Positions 53,912-62,438 of a stretch of DNA of 64,000 nt are shown piece after piece; position 1 is the stretch's first letter, and every line of letters begins with the position of its first letter. The stretch is from an uncultured Lachnospiraceae bacterium. Its GTDB lineage: Bacteria > Bacillota > Clostridia > Lachnospirales > Lachnospiraceae. The DNA lies in assembly GCA_910589265.1 (NCBI GenBank), contig CAJUTQ010000013.1, positions 57,524-121,523 on the forward strand. Reading direction: 5' to 3'. The position numbers and the translations under genes were made by a program. The notes below the pieces were generated by a model. That model had not been told where the DNA came from. It made no database searches and was given only the letters and a program-made list of their open reading frames with translations.

Positions 53912-53965
53912 TCCCTAGTATTAAAATCAATGCAAGTTATAGATTAAATTTCCTCCATAGCGGAA

Positions 53966-54289
53966 CTACCCCTTCTTCTTTTTAGGTTTTGGCTTAGGCA
54001 GCTCCTCACAAGTCACCATAGTTAATTCTGTCAGCATTTCCCTATTGTCCACATCTTCAATAAAAAAATAATTTTTCCCTCCTTCATAAGGGGGAGCCTC
54101 TGGCAAATGGGGATATCGCTTCCTCCCTGCCTTGGTAATCTTTACAAATAACTGATCATCACAAATAAGAGCAAAAATTTTACCATCACAATAAACGCCA
54201 TATTCTCCAAACATTTTCCTGTATGTAATTTCTCCAGCATTACACAACTGGTCAACAATAAATTTTACAAATTCAATTTTGGAAGCCAC
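53966..54289 (-). CDS. TfoX N-terminal domain protein
   Basis: This 107-residue protein has the TfoX_N fold: RKMFGEYGVYCDGKIFALI near residues 24-42, FVKITKAGRK, and YFFIEDVDN, followed by a Lys/Pro-rich tail. In Gammaproteobacteria TfoX acts in competence, but Firmicute TfoX_N proteins have no set role. It follows the GyrI-like gene by 6 bases and is the last gene of that group. Confidence 0.85.
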   Translation of the reverse strand: MASKIEFVKFIVDQLCNAGEITYRKMFGEYGVYCDGKIFALICDDQLFVKITKAGRKRYPHLPEAPPYEGGKNYFFIEDVDNREMLTELTMVTCEELPKPKPKKKKG

Positions 54290-54295
54290 TCCTTC

Positions 54296-54754
54296 TCATC
54301 CTTCCTTTAATCCTACATAAATATGGATTTCTCCATTCTCCATATTATCATCCTCATACTCCTCAAAATCACAGCAAAATGTCCTTGGCAGATTCATTTG
54401 TCCAATCTCCTCCCATGCTTTGGCAACCACCTGTGTTACATTGCCTTTAACAATAAATTTTGCATATGGACCTGATGGAATTTTACAAACAGCAAAACTG
54501 TCCCCGTCAGGCTCAGAGGAAACCTCACATGCAACTAGCGCTTTGTAATCCTCCTTTTTTTCTCCTATATAATCTGTGTACATACCAAGAGTTTTTAAAT
54601 TGACTTTGTTGGGGATAGACGCATATATCCCTTCATTATAAAAACGATTCCAAAGCCCTCCAATTATCTCTTTCATATGAGGATCTCCATTACCCGTCCG
54701 TTTACCTATACCAACTGCTATTTTTTCATCTAAGTTTACTACTTCATAATCCAT
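54296..54754 (-). CDS. GyrI-like / AraC effector-binding domain protein
   Basis: This 152-residue protein is made only of the effector-binding domain: GGLWNRFYNEGIYASIPNKV, then CEVSSEPDGDSFAVCKIPSG and an IHIYVGLKE end with the conserved Glu. Stand-alone forms bind small molecules (drugs, peptides). It sits between the WYL regulator (111 bases upstream) and the TfoX-like gene. Confidence 0.88.
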   Translation of the reverse strand: MDYEVVNLDEKIAVGIGKRTGNGDPHMKEIIGGLWNRFYNEGIYASIPNKVNLKTLGMYTDYIGEKKEDYKALVACEVSSEPDGDSFAVCKIPSGPYAKFIVKGNVTQVVAKAWEEIGQMNLPRTFCCDFEEYEDDNMENGEIHIYVGLKEG

Positions 54755-54865
54755 TATCTTTTCTCCTTTCCTTGGTTCATCTTATAGTTTTAAAGAGATA
54801 TCCAACTATCTCTTCCCATATTTATAACCTTATTCTACCAAAGGAAAGGGGACAACAGCATGTCA

Positions 54866-55771
54866 TCATTCCAAATAATTTTTACAAATTCCTTCTGCAA
54901 ACAAAAGAATATCTTTGCGAAACTCAGCAGGTTCTAAAAGCTCCGCATCTCCTCCAAAAGAAGCAATCCAGCCAATAATGCTTTCTTTATTTGTAAAACC
55001 AAAGGTAAACAACAGGCTTCCATCAGGCTCCTCTGTAAAACTCTCCCTTCCATATTCTTCCACAAGACGCCATTTAAATCTTGGTTTAATCTTAGCCTTC
55101 ACAGAATAAAGAGGGGGGAAAACCTTCTCCTGTGACAAATCCGGCAGTGGAGCAGGACGCTTTACAAACTCTCCTTCTGTTTTCAGTTCTGTCATACGGT
55201 TTAACTTAAATAGACGAAAATCCTTTCTCGCAAGGCACCATCCCCACACATACCAGCTAGACCATTGAAACAGCAAATTGTATGGTTCCATAACCCGCCT
55301 TGCTATATCTGTTGGCCCATAATAAGTGAAGGACAATTTTCTCGATAAAACAATATTCTTATGTATCTTTTCTATCTTCGGTGATAAGGCAGATTTGCAC
55401 CAGGAAGAAAGATTAATAAGTATATGTTGATCCCCAGCTGCCACACTCCCTGTACCTGCTGACAACTTTTCCATAAGCTGTACATAGCGGTTTGTGCCGC
55501 TGACACTGTCTAGACTTCGAAGTCCTGCTAAAATTGCCTGCATCTCCCATGTGCTAAGAAGCGTTCGATCAATTTTATATCCTTCCATGATGGAAATGCC
55601 TCCTTTGGCTCCCCTCTCAGTCACAATAGGAATGCCAGCCATACACAAAGCTTCAATATCTCTGTTAATCGTTCGTCTTGACACCTCAAAGGTCTCTGCC
55701 AAATAAAGAGCTGTTACTTTACTCTGCTGCAAAAGAATAGAAAGAATTCCAACCATACGCTCCAGTTTCAT
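54866..55771 (-). CDS. WYL-domain transcriptional regulator (YafY type)
   Basis: This 301-residue regulator has an N-terminal HTH_11 winged helix (LQQSKVTALYLAETFEVSRRTI, about residues 16-37). The WYL domain (about 140-215) has WSSWYVWGWCLARKDFRLFKLNRM, and the C-terminal WCX extension follows. Such regulators sense ligands or nucleic acids and often control a neighbouring operon. It probably controls the GyrI-TfoX genes just downstream and perhaps itself. Confidence 0.9.
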   Translation of the reverse strand: MKLERMVGILSILLQQSKVTALYLAETFEVSRRTINRDIEALCMAGIPIVTERGAKGGISIMEGYKIDRTLLSTWEMQAILAGLRSLDSVSGTNRYVQLMEKLSAGTGSVAAGDQHILINLSSWCKSALSPKIEKIHKNIVLSRKLSFTYYGPTDIARRVMEPYNLLFQWSSWYVWGWCLARKDFRLFKLNRMTELKTEGEFVKRPAPLPDLSQEKVFPPLYSVKAKIKPRFKWRLVEEYGRESFTEEPDGSLLFTFGFTNKESIIGWIASFGGDAELLEPAEFRKDILLFAEGICKNYLE

Positions 55772-55838
55772 TTACAAGCTTCCCTTCATCCATTCAGCGC
55801 CTTTCTTATTAAGACTAGTCATTCTTCAATGACTTTCC

Positions 55839-56591
55839 TTATTCTGTAATCGCCCATACTCTTGCAGGTAGCCCTGTAGCCCCTTCAAAATTTGGATAAG
55901 AAACAAAAATAACTGCCCCAGCTGGTGCAACTTGATCCAGATTTTTCAGTAATTCCACCTGCAATTTATTTTGCTTTAGGACATATCGTTCACAAATTAA
56001 ATCACCTGCTTTTTCAGCTACAAAGGACGAATCTGTGTCAAGGGACTCATGGCCATTTGCTGCTGCATTTCTCACCTCATAGATATATTTTAAAGCCTCT
56101 AAGGACCATCCTGGAAAATGCTCTCTTCCCTCACTATCTATTCCAGAAAGTTCTTCCATATTTGGCCATTTTTTATACCAATCTGTTCGAAGTGCTACAA
56201 ATGCTCCATGGGGAATATCCCCATAGTTCTCCTCATATTGCTTTATGTCTTCCAATGTTACTGTATAATCTGGATCTTCTTTCACCTTTTGGGATATGTC
56301 AATAACACATAAGGGAAAAATCAAATCTTTTACACTATATTTTTCTGATAAGTCCCCTCCTTTGACAAAATGTCCTGGAAAATCAATATGAGTTCCAAAC
56401 TGCCCTGGAAACTTAAAGGTCTGAATGCGACAATCTAACATTTCATTTCCCCAATCAAAACATGTTTTCCCTAATTCTACAGATCCCTCAGGAATTCCTG
56501 CCCAATATGGACTGTCATTGTTCATAGAATGAGACAGCTCTACCCACCGAAAATTTTTTGTCTCTTTAAATGCCTCCCATAATTTATACAT
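55839..56591 (-). CDS. cyclase family protein (kynurenine formamidase-like)
   Basis: This 250-residue protein has the metal-binding motif FGTHIDFPGHF (about residues 66-76) of the cyclase/KynB family, with an upstream HSMNNDSPYW segment and a late EKAGDLICERYV. Family members hydrolyse amide or lactone bonds using Mn or Zn. No tryptophan-degradation genes lie nearby, so the substrate is open. It has a promoter candidate at 56740-56768. Confidence 0.85.
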   Translation of the reverse strand: MYKLWEAFKETKNFRWVELSHSMNNDSPYWAGIPEGSVELGKTCFDWGNEMLDCRIQTFKFPGQFGTHIDFPGHFVKGGDLSEKYSVKDLIFPLCVIDISQKVKEDPDYTVTLEDIKQYEENYGDIPHGAFVALRTDWYKKWPNMEELSGIDSEGREHFPGWSLEALKYIYEVRNAAANGHESLDTDSSFVAEKAGDLICERYVLKQNKLQVELLKNLDQVAPAGAVIFVSYPNFEGATGLPARVWAITE

Positions 56592-56739
56592 TCGTTATCC
56601 TCCTTACACTGATACATAGATTGTAAACTTCTACTTAGGAGAAGCCTCCTATTTGTCCGTTTCCCTATCCATCTTTATATCCCATTTTCTCTCATAAAAA
56701 CCATTGACAAAAAAATCTCTATATTTTCTACTATTTTTA

Positions 56740-56768
56740 ATCATAATCTTATCAAATACATTTGTCAA
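56740..56768 (-). promoter_or_regulatory. promoter for cyclase-family gene
   Basis: TTGACA (56768-56763), 17 bases, TATGAT (56745-56740). The leader to ATG 56591 is about 140 bases. Confidence 0.65.
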
Positions 56769-56803
56769 TGAGAAGAAAGAGCCCTGTTCTTTCTGAATAT
56801 CCC

Positions 56804-56832
56804 TTGAAATTTATGGATATTTCTGCTATAAT
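56804..56832 (+). promoter_or_regulatory. sigma-A promoter for FliD-like gene
   Basis: TTGAAA (56804-56809), 17 bases, TATAAT (56827-56832) with a TGC extended -10. Start is expected near 56839, a leader of about 64 bases. Confidence 0.8.
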
Positions 56833-56902
56833 AAATACGGTATAAAAGGAATCATACAAACTAAAGGCAAGGACGCCGATTTATTTCAAAGGAGTGATGA
56901 AT

Positions 56903-57646
56903 ATGTCGTATTATAATGCAGGACTTGGTGATAGTCTTTTTTCAAGTTATGGGAACACAAGTAATTCTTATAGTTCAAATAATATTATATCAGACTATGC
57001 CAGCATAAAAAATGGAAGCTATAAGAAATTATTAAAAGCTTACTATGCAAAAACAAAAGATTCCCAATCCAGTTCTACTTCCACAAGCGCAGATGACAGT
57101 GCAACCATTACAAAGCTTAAATCTTCTGCTAACAGCTTAAAAAAAGCTGCGGATAAACTGCTTGCAACTGGGAAAGATTCTCTTTTTGAGAAAAAAGAAA
57201 TTACTACGAAAAATGAGGACGGTACAACTACTACAAAAATGGATTATGACAGAGATGCTATCTACAAAGCAGTGAAAGATTTTGCAGACAGCTATAATTC
57301 TATGTTAGATGCTGGTTCATCTTCTGATGCAAAATCTATTTTGCGGGATACTCTCTCAATGACTGGTAGCGCCAAAGGCTATAGCAATCTTCTTAGCAAA
57401 ATTGGAATTACTGTTGGAAGCAACAATAAGTTATCCGTTGATGAGGACGTATTAAAATCTGCAAATATGACGACTGTCAAATCTGCACTCAATGATACTC
57501 TCTCATTTGTGGGAAAAGTTGCTGATAAAGCTACACAGCTTGAAAGACATGCAAATATTGAGGCTGAAAAGGCAAACACATATAATCAGAAAGCCAAATT
57601 TACCTACAACTATAATTCAGGCAACATTTTTAACAGCTTTTTCTAA
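56903..57646 (+). CDS. FliD-like / flagellar-cap-related secreted-type protein
   Basis: This 248-codon frame starts at ATG 56903; AAAGGAG lies 8 bases upstream (an ATG at 56897 is too close to it). It is Ser/Thr/Asn/Lys-rich with no signal peptide and no Cys. A helical segment LKSSANSLKKAADKLLATG, a loop, and a region like the FliD C terminus (KAVKDFADSYNSMLDAG, then GSAKGYSNLLSKIGITVG) are visible. Length is about half of FliD. No flagellar genes are nearby. It could be an orphan cap-like or secreted filament protein. It has its own promoter and terminator. Confidence 0.6.
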   Translation: MSYYNAGLGDSLFSSYGNTSNSYSSNNIISDYASIKNGSYKKLLKAYYAKTKDSQSSSTSTSADDSATITKLKSSANSLKKAADKLLATGKDSLFEKKEITTKNEDGTTTTKMDYDRDAIYKAVKDFADSYNSMLDAGSSSDAKSILRDTLSMTGSAKGYSNLLSKIGITVGSNNKLSVDEDVLKSANMTTVKSALNDTLSFVGKVADKATQLERHANIEAEKANTYNQKAKFTYNYNSGNIFNSFF

Positions 57647-57651
57647 GTGGG

Positions 57652-57690
57652 AAAAAGGATTGGTGGAAAGCGCCAATCCTTTTTTATTTT
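57652..57690 (+). terminator. terminator after FliD-like gene
   Basis: AAAAAGGATTGG (57652-57663) pairs with CCAATCCTTTTT, with an inner G-C pair, followed by TTATTTTTTT. It begins 5 bases after the stop. Confidence 0.85.
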
Positions 57691-57715
57691 TTTCCTAATA
57701 GGTTCCCTTGTTCCC

Positions 57716-58090
57716 TTAAACATTTTGCACCACTTCTATGCCTTCACTGGAAAGTACTTCTAATGCTTTTTGAAAATTTTCTATTTTTGTAAAAATATAA
57801 TCTGTATTGAATGTTGAAACTGCAAATATTCCAATTCCATTTTCCCCTAATAAAGTTGATATTTTTGAAAGTATTCCAATCAGAGAAAAATCTAATACTC
57901 CTTGTATTCGAAAAGCCTTCCATCCATCTTCTCTCTCAATAACATTATCTGGGACATTTTTCGTAATACAAACAAAAGATTTTTCTTCATCTGTTTTTCC
58001 AATAAAGCAAAATTTCTCATCCAAATTAACTTGCGAATAATCCTTTACTTTACATATAGAAAAATTATCCTCTATTACTTCTATCTTCAT
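57716..58090 (-). CDS. ACT-domain protein
   Basis: This 124-residue protein has paired ACT-like halves: FCFIGKTDEEKSFVCI in the first half and FSLIGILSKISTLLGENGIGIFAVSTFNTDYI in the second (about residues 69-100). Such stand-alone ACT proteins bind amino acids and are found widely in Firmicutes; the partner is unknown. No promoter was assigned. Confidence 0.78.
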   Translation of the reverse strand: MKIEVIEDNFSICKVKDYSQVNLDEKFCFIGKTDEEKSFVCITKNVPDNVIEREDGWKAFRIQGVLDFSLIGILSKISTLLGENGIGIFAVSTFNTDYIFTKIENFQKALEVLSSEGIEVVQNV

Positions 58091-58122
58091 AAAATGTTTC
58101 CTTTCTATATAAAATCTTTCCT

Positions 58123-58242
58123 TTAAACAAACAGCTTCCCATATAGGAAATCGCCAATGTTGTAAGCGAGAAAGGGATTGATTTCTTCCAAATCCAATCC
58201 TTCTTTTTCGTCTATAACATCAGCGATTGTAATAAAAAAATC
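58123..58242 (-). pseudogene. short coding remnant before yajC region
   Basis: 40 codons open between a TAG and TAA (58123), reading DVIDEKEGLDLEEINPFLAY and a GDFLYGKLFV end. There is no start codon. It looks like the last part of a lost gene between ACT and yajC. Confidence 0.3.
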
Positions 58243-58296
58243 CTATTCTAGCATAAAGATTCTTTCTTTTTTCCTAATATTTCCAATTCATTTCTA

Positions 58297-58605
58297 TTAT
58301 TCAGCCTGGGGCTTCTCTACCTGGGAAATAGCCGTCTTTTGCATAGGAATACGGCAATTTTTATTATTACCAAATTCTACAATAACTGTGTCATCGGTAA
58401 TATCAATAATAATACCATAAAACCCACTATTTGTTAAGATACTGTCCCCTATTTCTAGCTGGGACAACATGGCGTTCATCCTGTTCTGCTCCTTTTTCTG
58501 AGGCCGGATCATAAGGAAGTAAACGATAGCTATCATTGCAACTACCCATATCAACGTAGAATACATCATACCTCCGCCTGCTGCTTCTGTTAAAACTGTT
58601 GTCAT
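58297..58605 (-). CDS. yajC: preprotein translocase subunit YajC
   Basis: This 102-residue protein has a single membrane helix (about residues 16-34), the family motif YFLMIRPQKKEQNRMNAML, and a C-terminal ITDDTVIVEFGNN segment. YajC associates with SecDF. GGAGGAT lies before ATG 58605. In many Firmicutes yajC follows tgt directly; here the exported protein at 58719 lies between. Confidence 0.93.
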   Translation of the reverse strand: MTTVLTEAAGGGMMYSTLIWVVAMIAIVYFLMIRPQKKEQNRMNAMLSQLEIGDSILTNSGFYGIIIDITDDTVIVEFGNNKNCRIPMQKTAISQVEKPQAE

Positions 58606-58718
58606 TTTTCATCCTCCTAGATCTTTCCACATAGATTCTAATTCATATGATACACAATAATAGGAGAATAAACAAGGGCTTTTCCTAAATTTCTCGTTTT
58701 TCCACTGATGAGAATTCC

Positions 58719-59966
58719 TTAATTTATTTTTGTTGCCTGAAGAATAAATAAGATTTGATCCAATGTATAAAAAGTCCTTGTGCCTTCTGGTTCCATCCAG
58801 TGTAAGCCGTTAATAACATAGACTTGGCCTTGGAAGGAGACGACAATGTTGACATTTTTGCCAGCTATGAGCCGTACAAAGTCCACAGGTACAATCCATC
58901 CGCTCCTGTTTAAGTCCACTAGGAGACTTCCTCCTTCTTTGATATTAGCCATAGAGAGGAGAAGGGAGTTCCAATCCATTGTCTTTGCTGCCCCATCTGA
59001 CTCTGCAACTTTTTCTAAAGATATGGGAGTTTCCAAAGCTTGGCTATCATTTGAACTCCCTCCTTCACCTAAAGTATTCTGGCTGTCATTATCTTGGGCG
59101 TCGGAAGGTTTTTCTGGCTTTGAAGAATTTTCAGGGGTGGTTTCTTCTGGTGTGGAAGGAGATTCTGGATGTACTTCCTCCTCTGGTTTAGAAGGGGTTT
59201 CTGTTCCTAAAGGAGGTTCTGGTATAGAAGGAGATTCTGGATTATCTCCTCCACCTGCCTCTTTTTTCCCATGAAAAATAATGTTCTGAATAGATTCCTC
59301 TAAGGAATCAAAAACATAAGTTTTTGGTTCAAAAGAATAACCATCCATTATTGGAACTAAGGTGCCTTCATACTTGTTTGGAAGGTGAACTGTAAAATAT
59401 CCTCCTGAACATGTAGGGCGAAATACTTCCTCTTCTAATAAAATAACCTTTGCTCCTACTAGAGGCTTTCCTTCTTCATCTACAATCTTTCCTGACAAGG
59501 AAAAGGTGTCCGTATCCCTTCCTGTCTCCATTAAAAAGGTCACCTGTCCCCCATCTTGATAAGTATACTCTACAAACTCCGTAAAATAGCCTTCGCACCT
59601 AGCCTGTATTGTTATTGTCATAACCCCCTGATACATAGAGGGAAGAATGGAAGCCTCCAAGGAAAAATTCCCATCTTTATCTGGTGAGGTGGAAAAAGTG
59701 CCTACTGCTGGTATAAGACATTGAACAATGACCTCTTCTGGACTTGCCTCTCCATTTAGCATCAGCACATTTCCTTTAATGACTACATCCATTGTTTCTG
59801 GCTTCTCTGCTGCCCTTTCTGTTTCTGATTGTATTTCTGAAACATTTACAGAATTCACAGAAGGGCTAAATTGAAAAACTTCTCTACTTTCATATTGTGG
59901 AATCGAATCGTAATGAATCCCTCCAAAGGTTACAGCAGTAATACAAAACGCAACCAAAGCTTTCAT
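58719..59966 (-). CDS. exported protein with carboxypeptidase-regulatory-like domains, unknown role
   Basis: This 415-residue protein has a short N-terminal hydrophobic signal (about residues 4-17). Two beta-sandwich regulatory-like domains follow (about 57-148 and 153-232, the second reading LSGKIVDEEGKPLVGAKVIL). A Pro/Glu/Ser-rich spacer (about 240-300) leads to a C-terminal domain (about 330-415). That domain has the segment SLLVDLNRSGWIVPVDFVRLI and a GKNVNIVVSF stretch. No catalytic residues are clear. It lies in the tgt-yajC run, 74 bases after tgt. I would not assign a function. Confidence 0.7.
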   Translation of the reverse strand: MKALVAFCITAVTFGGIHYDSIPQYESREVFQFSPSVNSVNVSEIQSETERAAEKPETMDVVIKGNVLMLNGEASPEEVIVQCLIPAVGTFSTSPDKDGNFSLEASILPSMYQGVMTITIQARCEGYFTEFVEYTYQDGGQVTFLMETGRDTDTFSLSGKIVDEEGKPLVGAKVILLEEEVFRPTCSGGYFTVHLPNKYEGTLVPIMDGYSFEPKTYVFDSLEESIQNIIFHGKKEAGGGDNPESPSIPEPPLGTETPSKPEEEVHPESPSTPEETTPENSSKPEKPSDAQDNDSQNTLGEGGSSNDSQALETPISLEKVAESDGAAKTMDWNSLLLSMANIKEGGSLLVDLNRSGWIVPVDFVRLIAGKNVNIVVSFQGQVYVINGLHWMEPEGTRTFYTLDQILFILQATKIN

Positions 59967-60040
59967 TTTCTCTTTTCCTCCTTTTTAATGATACCTTTCC
60001 TCGTATAGAACAGAATTATTCTTGAATTCTGTCCTTCTCT

Positions 60041-61177
60041 CTAGTTACCGCCCATCCTCAAGTGTTCTAGCTTTTGTTTTTTATAAATCCCAAACCTCCC
60101 TTCATCCAAAGACTGCCTAATTTCTTCCATCATTGTATTGTAAAAATAAAGATTGTGAAGAACACAAAGTCTCATTCCCAGTATTTCTTTTGCCTTAAGT
60201 AAATGGCGGATATAAGCCCTTGTATAATCTTTACAGGCAGGACAGCCACAGCCTTCTTCAATCGGTCTGTCGTCTAATTCATATTTTGCATTATATAAGT
60301 TTCTCTTTCCCTCATTTGTATAAACATGCCCATGGCGGCCGTTTCTTGAAGGATAAACACAATCAAAAAAATCCACCCCCCTTTCTACAGCTTCCAAAAT
60401 ATTTTCTGGTGTGCCCACTCCCATAAGGTATGTAGGCTTTTCTAATGGAAGATAGGGAACGACAGTTTCAATAATCTCATACATTTCCTCGTGAGTTTCC
60501 CCTACTGCAAGCCCTCCAATGGCATAACCGTCTAAATCAAATTGGGATATTTTTTTCCCATGCTCTATACGGATATCCTTGAAAATTCCCCCCTGGTTAA
60601 TGCCAAAAAGCATTTGCTTTTTATTAATTGTATCTTCCTTTTGATTTAACTGGCAAAGATGTTCCCTACAGCGTTTTAGCCATCGAACCGTCCTATCTGC
60701 AGACTGTTGTACGTAAGCTCTATCTGCTTTGCTGGATGGACATTCATCAAAAGCCATGGCTATCGTTGAAGCCAAATTAGACTGAATGGACATGCTCTCC
60801 TCTGGCCCCATAAAAATTTTTCTCCCATCAATATGAGAGGAGAAATACACCCCCTCCTCTTTAATCTTCCTTAAACTAGAAAGAGAGAACACTTGAAACC
60901 CTCCTGAATCTGTTAAAATAGGCTGAGCCCAATTCATAAACTTGTGAAGCCCTCCTAGTTTTTTTATAACCTTATCCCCTGGTCTAAGATGAAGGTGGTA
61001 TGTATTGGACAATTCCACCTGGGTTTTAATATTTTTTAAATCAGCGGATGATACCCCTCCCTTGATAGCTCCTGCTGTCCCTACGTTCATAAAAACAGGG
61101 GTTTGTATAACCCCATGTACTGTATAAAGCTCTCCTCTTTTTGCCGTTCCTTCTCTTTTTAACAACCGATAACTCAT
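60041..61177 (-). CDS. tgt: queuine tRNA-ribosyltransferase
   Basis: This 378-residue enzyme exchanges guanine-34 for the queuine precursor preQ1. Visible are TPVFMNVGTAGAIKG near the N terminus, the active-site region ILTDSGGFQVFSLSSLRKI, GGLAVGETHEEM, and the zinc site CGCPACKDYTRAYIRHLLKA with a later His-bearing LCVLHNLYF. Start ATG 61177 overlaps the vanY stop as ATGA; 30 in-frame codons further upstream lie inside vanY. Length and motifs fit bacterial Tgt. Confidence 0.96.
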   Translation of the reverse strand: MSYRLLKREGTAKRGELYTVHGVIQTPVFMNVGTAGAIKGGVSSADLKNIKTQVELSNTYHLHLRPGDKVIKKLGGLHKFMNWAQPILTDSGGFQVFSLSSLRKIKEEGVYFSSHIDGRKIFMGPEESMSIQSNLASTIAMAFDECPSSKADRAYVQQSADRTVRWLKRCREHLCQLNQKEDTINKKQMLFGINQGGIFKDIRIEHGKKISQFDLDGYAIGGLAVGETHEEMYEIIETVVPYLPLEKPTYLMGVGTPENILEAVERGVDFFDCVYPSRNGRHGHVYTNEGKRNLYNAKYELDDRPIEEGCGCPACKDYTRAYIRHLLKAKEILGMRLCVLHNLYFYNTMMEEIRQSLDEGRFGIYKKQKLEHLRMGGN

Positions 61178-62025
61178 GTCCCCACCTGTTCCACATATTC
61201 TTCTAATGTTAATTTTTGTTCTGTCATTTCCTTTGCAGCCTCTTTTCCCACATAGCGAAAATGCCAAGGCTCATATTCAATACCTGTAATCTCTTCCTTG
61301 TCCTTTGGATATCTTAAAATAAATCCATACTGATAACTATTCTCAGCCAGCCATTTTCCTGCTTCTGTATCCCCAAAAGCTTCGTCTAAACGATAGTAAG
61401 TACTACAGACAATATCCAAAGCCAGCCCTACCTGATGCTCACTTGCCCCAGGGACAGCTATCGTGTGAGAAGACTGTATATATGCCTCCATAAAAGACAT
61501 TCCCTGCTCCATGTAAGACTTTACTTTCTGATTAAAAAGCATTTCCTGCCTGTCATAATCTCTGTATGGAGAGCAGATCACAAGGAAAATCCCCTCTTTT
61601 CTTGCCTCCTTTAACATTTCGTTAGCCTCCTCAAGGATTCGTATATCCGCCCTAATTTCTCCTTGTATCATTCCCAGCTCAAAAGTATAATCCAAGGGAA
61701 CTGGCTCCCTCTTACTTATGAGCATAAGCTTCCAGTCCTCTTCTAAGTCGGAAGAAGAATCTGCCTCTGACCCTTGTTCTCTTGTCTCTTTTACAACACT
61801 GGCAGATATTTTATTTTCTGATACTTGCCTAGTATCTGCCGATCTTGCCTCTTCAATCTCCACTTCCACAATTGCTTCTTTTGCCTGTATTATTTGTTCC
61901 CTTGTTATTTCTTCTGTATATAAAGAAAAACCCCAGCAAAAAAGCGCTGCGATTATTGTGGAACATACATACCGGCAACGGACAATAATATTTCGAAGCT
62001 TTGGAAAAAAGGAATTTTTTCTCAA
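61174..62025 (-). CDS. D-alanyl-D-alanine carboxypeptidase (VanY/peptidase M15 family)
   Basis: This 283-residue protein has an N-terminal membrane anchor (about residues 18-38) and an M15B domain (about 130-270). The domain has SPYRDYDRQEMLF, the SEHQVGLALDIV zinc motif and the EPWHFRYVG segment with the second His. It trims D-Ala from peptidoglycan pentapeptides outside the membrane. The start is a TTG at 62025, with GGAGG 7 bases upstream; an ATG overlapping it just upstream (62030) leads only to ATG CTT TGA. It overlaps tgt by 4 bases. Confidence 0.9.
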   Translation of the reverse strand: MRKNSFFPKLRNIIVRCRYVCSTIIAALFCWGFSLYTEEITREQIIQAKEAIVEVEIEEARSADTRQVSENKISASVVKETREQGSEADSSSDLEEDWKLMLISKREPVPLDYTFELGMIQGEIRADIRILEEANEMLKEARKEGIFLVICSPYRDYDRQEMLFNQKVKSYMEQGMSFMEAYIQSSHTIAVPGASEHQVGLALDIVCSTYYRLDEAFGDTEAGKWLAENSYQYGFILRYPKDKEEITGIEYEPWHFRYVGKEAAKEMTEQKLTLEEYVEQVGT

Positions 62026-62438
62026 AGCATTTCCTCCTTTGTGTCTTTTATTTCTTTCACTGCTCTATTTTATCATAGGCTTTAACATTTTGCACATGTT
62101 TTTTATTCGCTTCTTTCGAAAAAGGAAGAAAAACTTTTGTATTTCTTTTGCTTTCACTTATCTAAACAGAAAATTTATTCATCAAAATAAGTGTCCTTGG
62201 ATGCTTCAAAGATATATGATTATTCTTGCCCATTTTGCTTCCAAAGCTTATAATGATAGTATCTTTTACCATTTTTCAGCAAAACTATTTTAAACTTCAC
62301 AAGTACGCAAATTCCAATTTGTACACTTTTTCTATAAACTTCCCCTATTTTTCAGGGTTTATCAACCCTCATACCATGAACTGCTATGTATTTTCCCTTG
62401 TTTTTGCCCTTACCAGCCGAAACAAGGGAAAATTTTTA
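62026..62438. other. intergenic stretch between vanY and integrase, with hairpin elements
   Basis: About 410 bases, AT-rich, no gene. Two inverted repeats stand out: AGGGTT/AACCCT (62354-62359 with 62364-62369) and a perfect 12-base pair of arms at 62391-62402 and 62421-62432. GC rises at once beyond 62435. This is where the attachment site of the integrative element should lie. Confidence 0.6.
62391..62432. repeat. perfect 12-base inverted repeat at edge of integrative element
   Basis: TTTTCCCTTGTT (62391-62402) and AACAAGGGAAAA (62421-62432) with an 18-base spacer, ending 7 bases before the integrase stop codon at 62439. It could be a terminator stem for int or part of the recombination site. 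No T-run follows the arm on the minus strand beyond the arm itself. Confidence 0.55.

Noticed and set aside
56839..56902. c-di-GMP riboswitch before the FliD-like gene
   Set aside because: A GGC/GCC mini-stem is present, but the family core is not.
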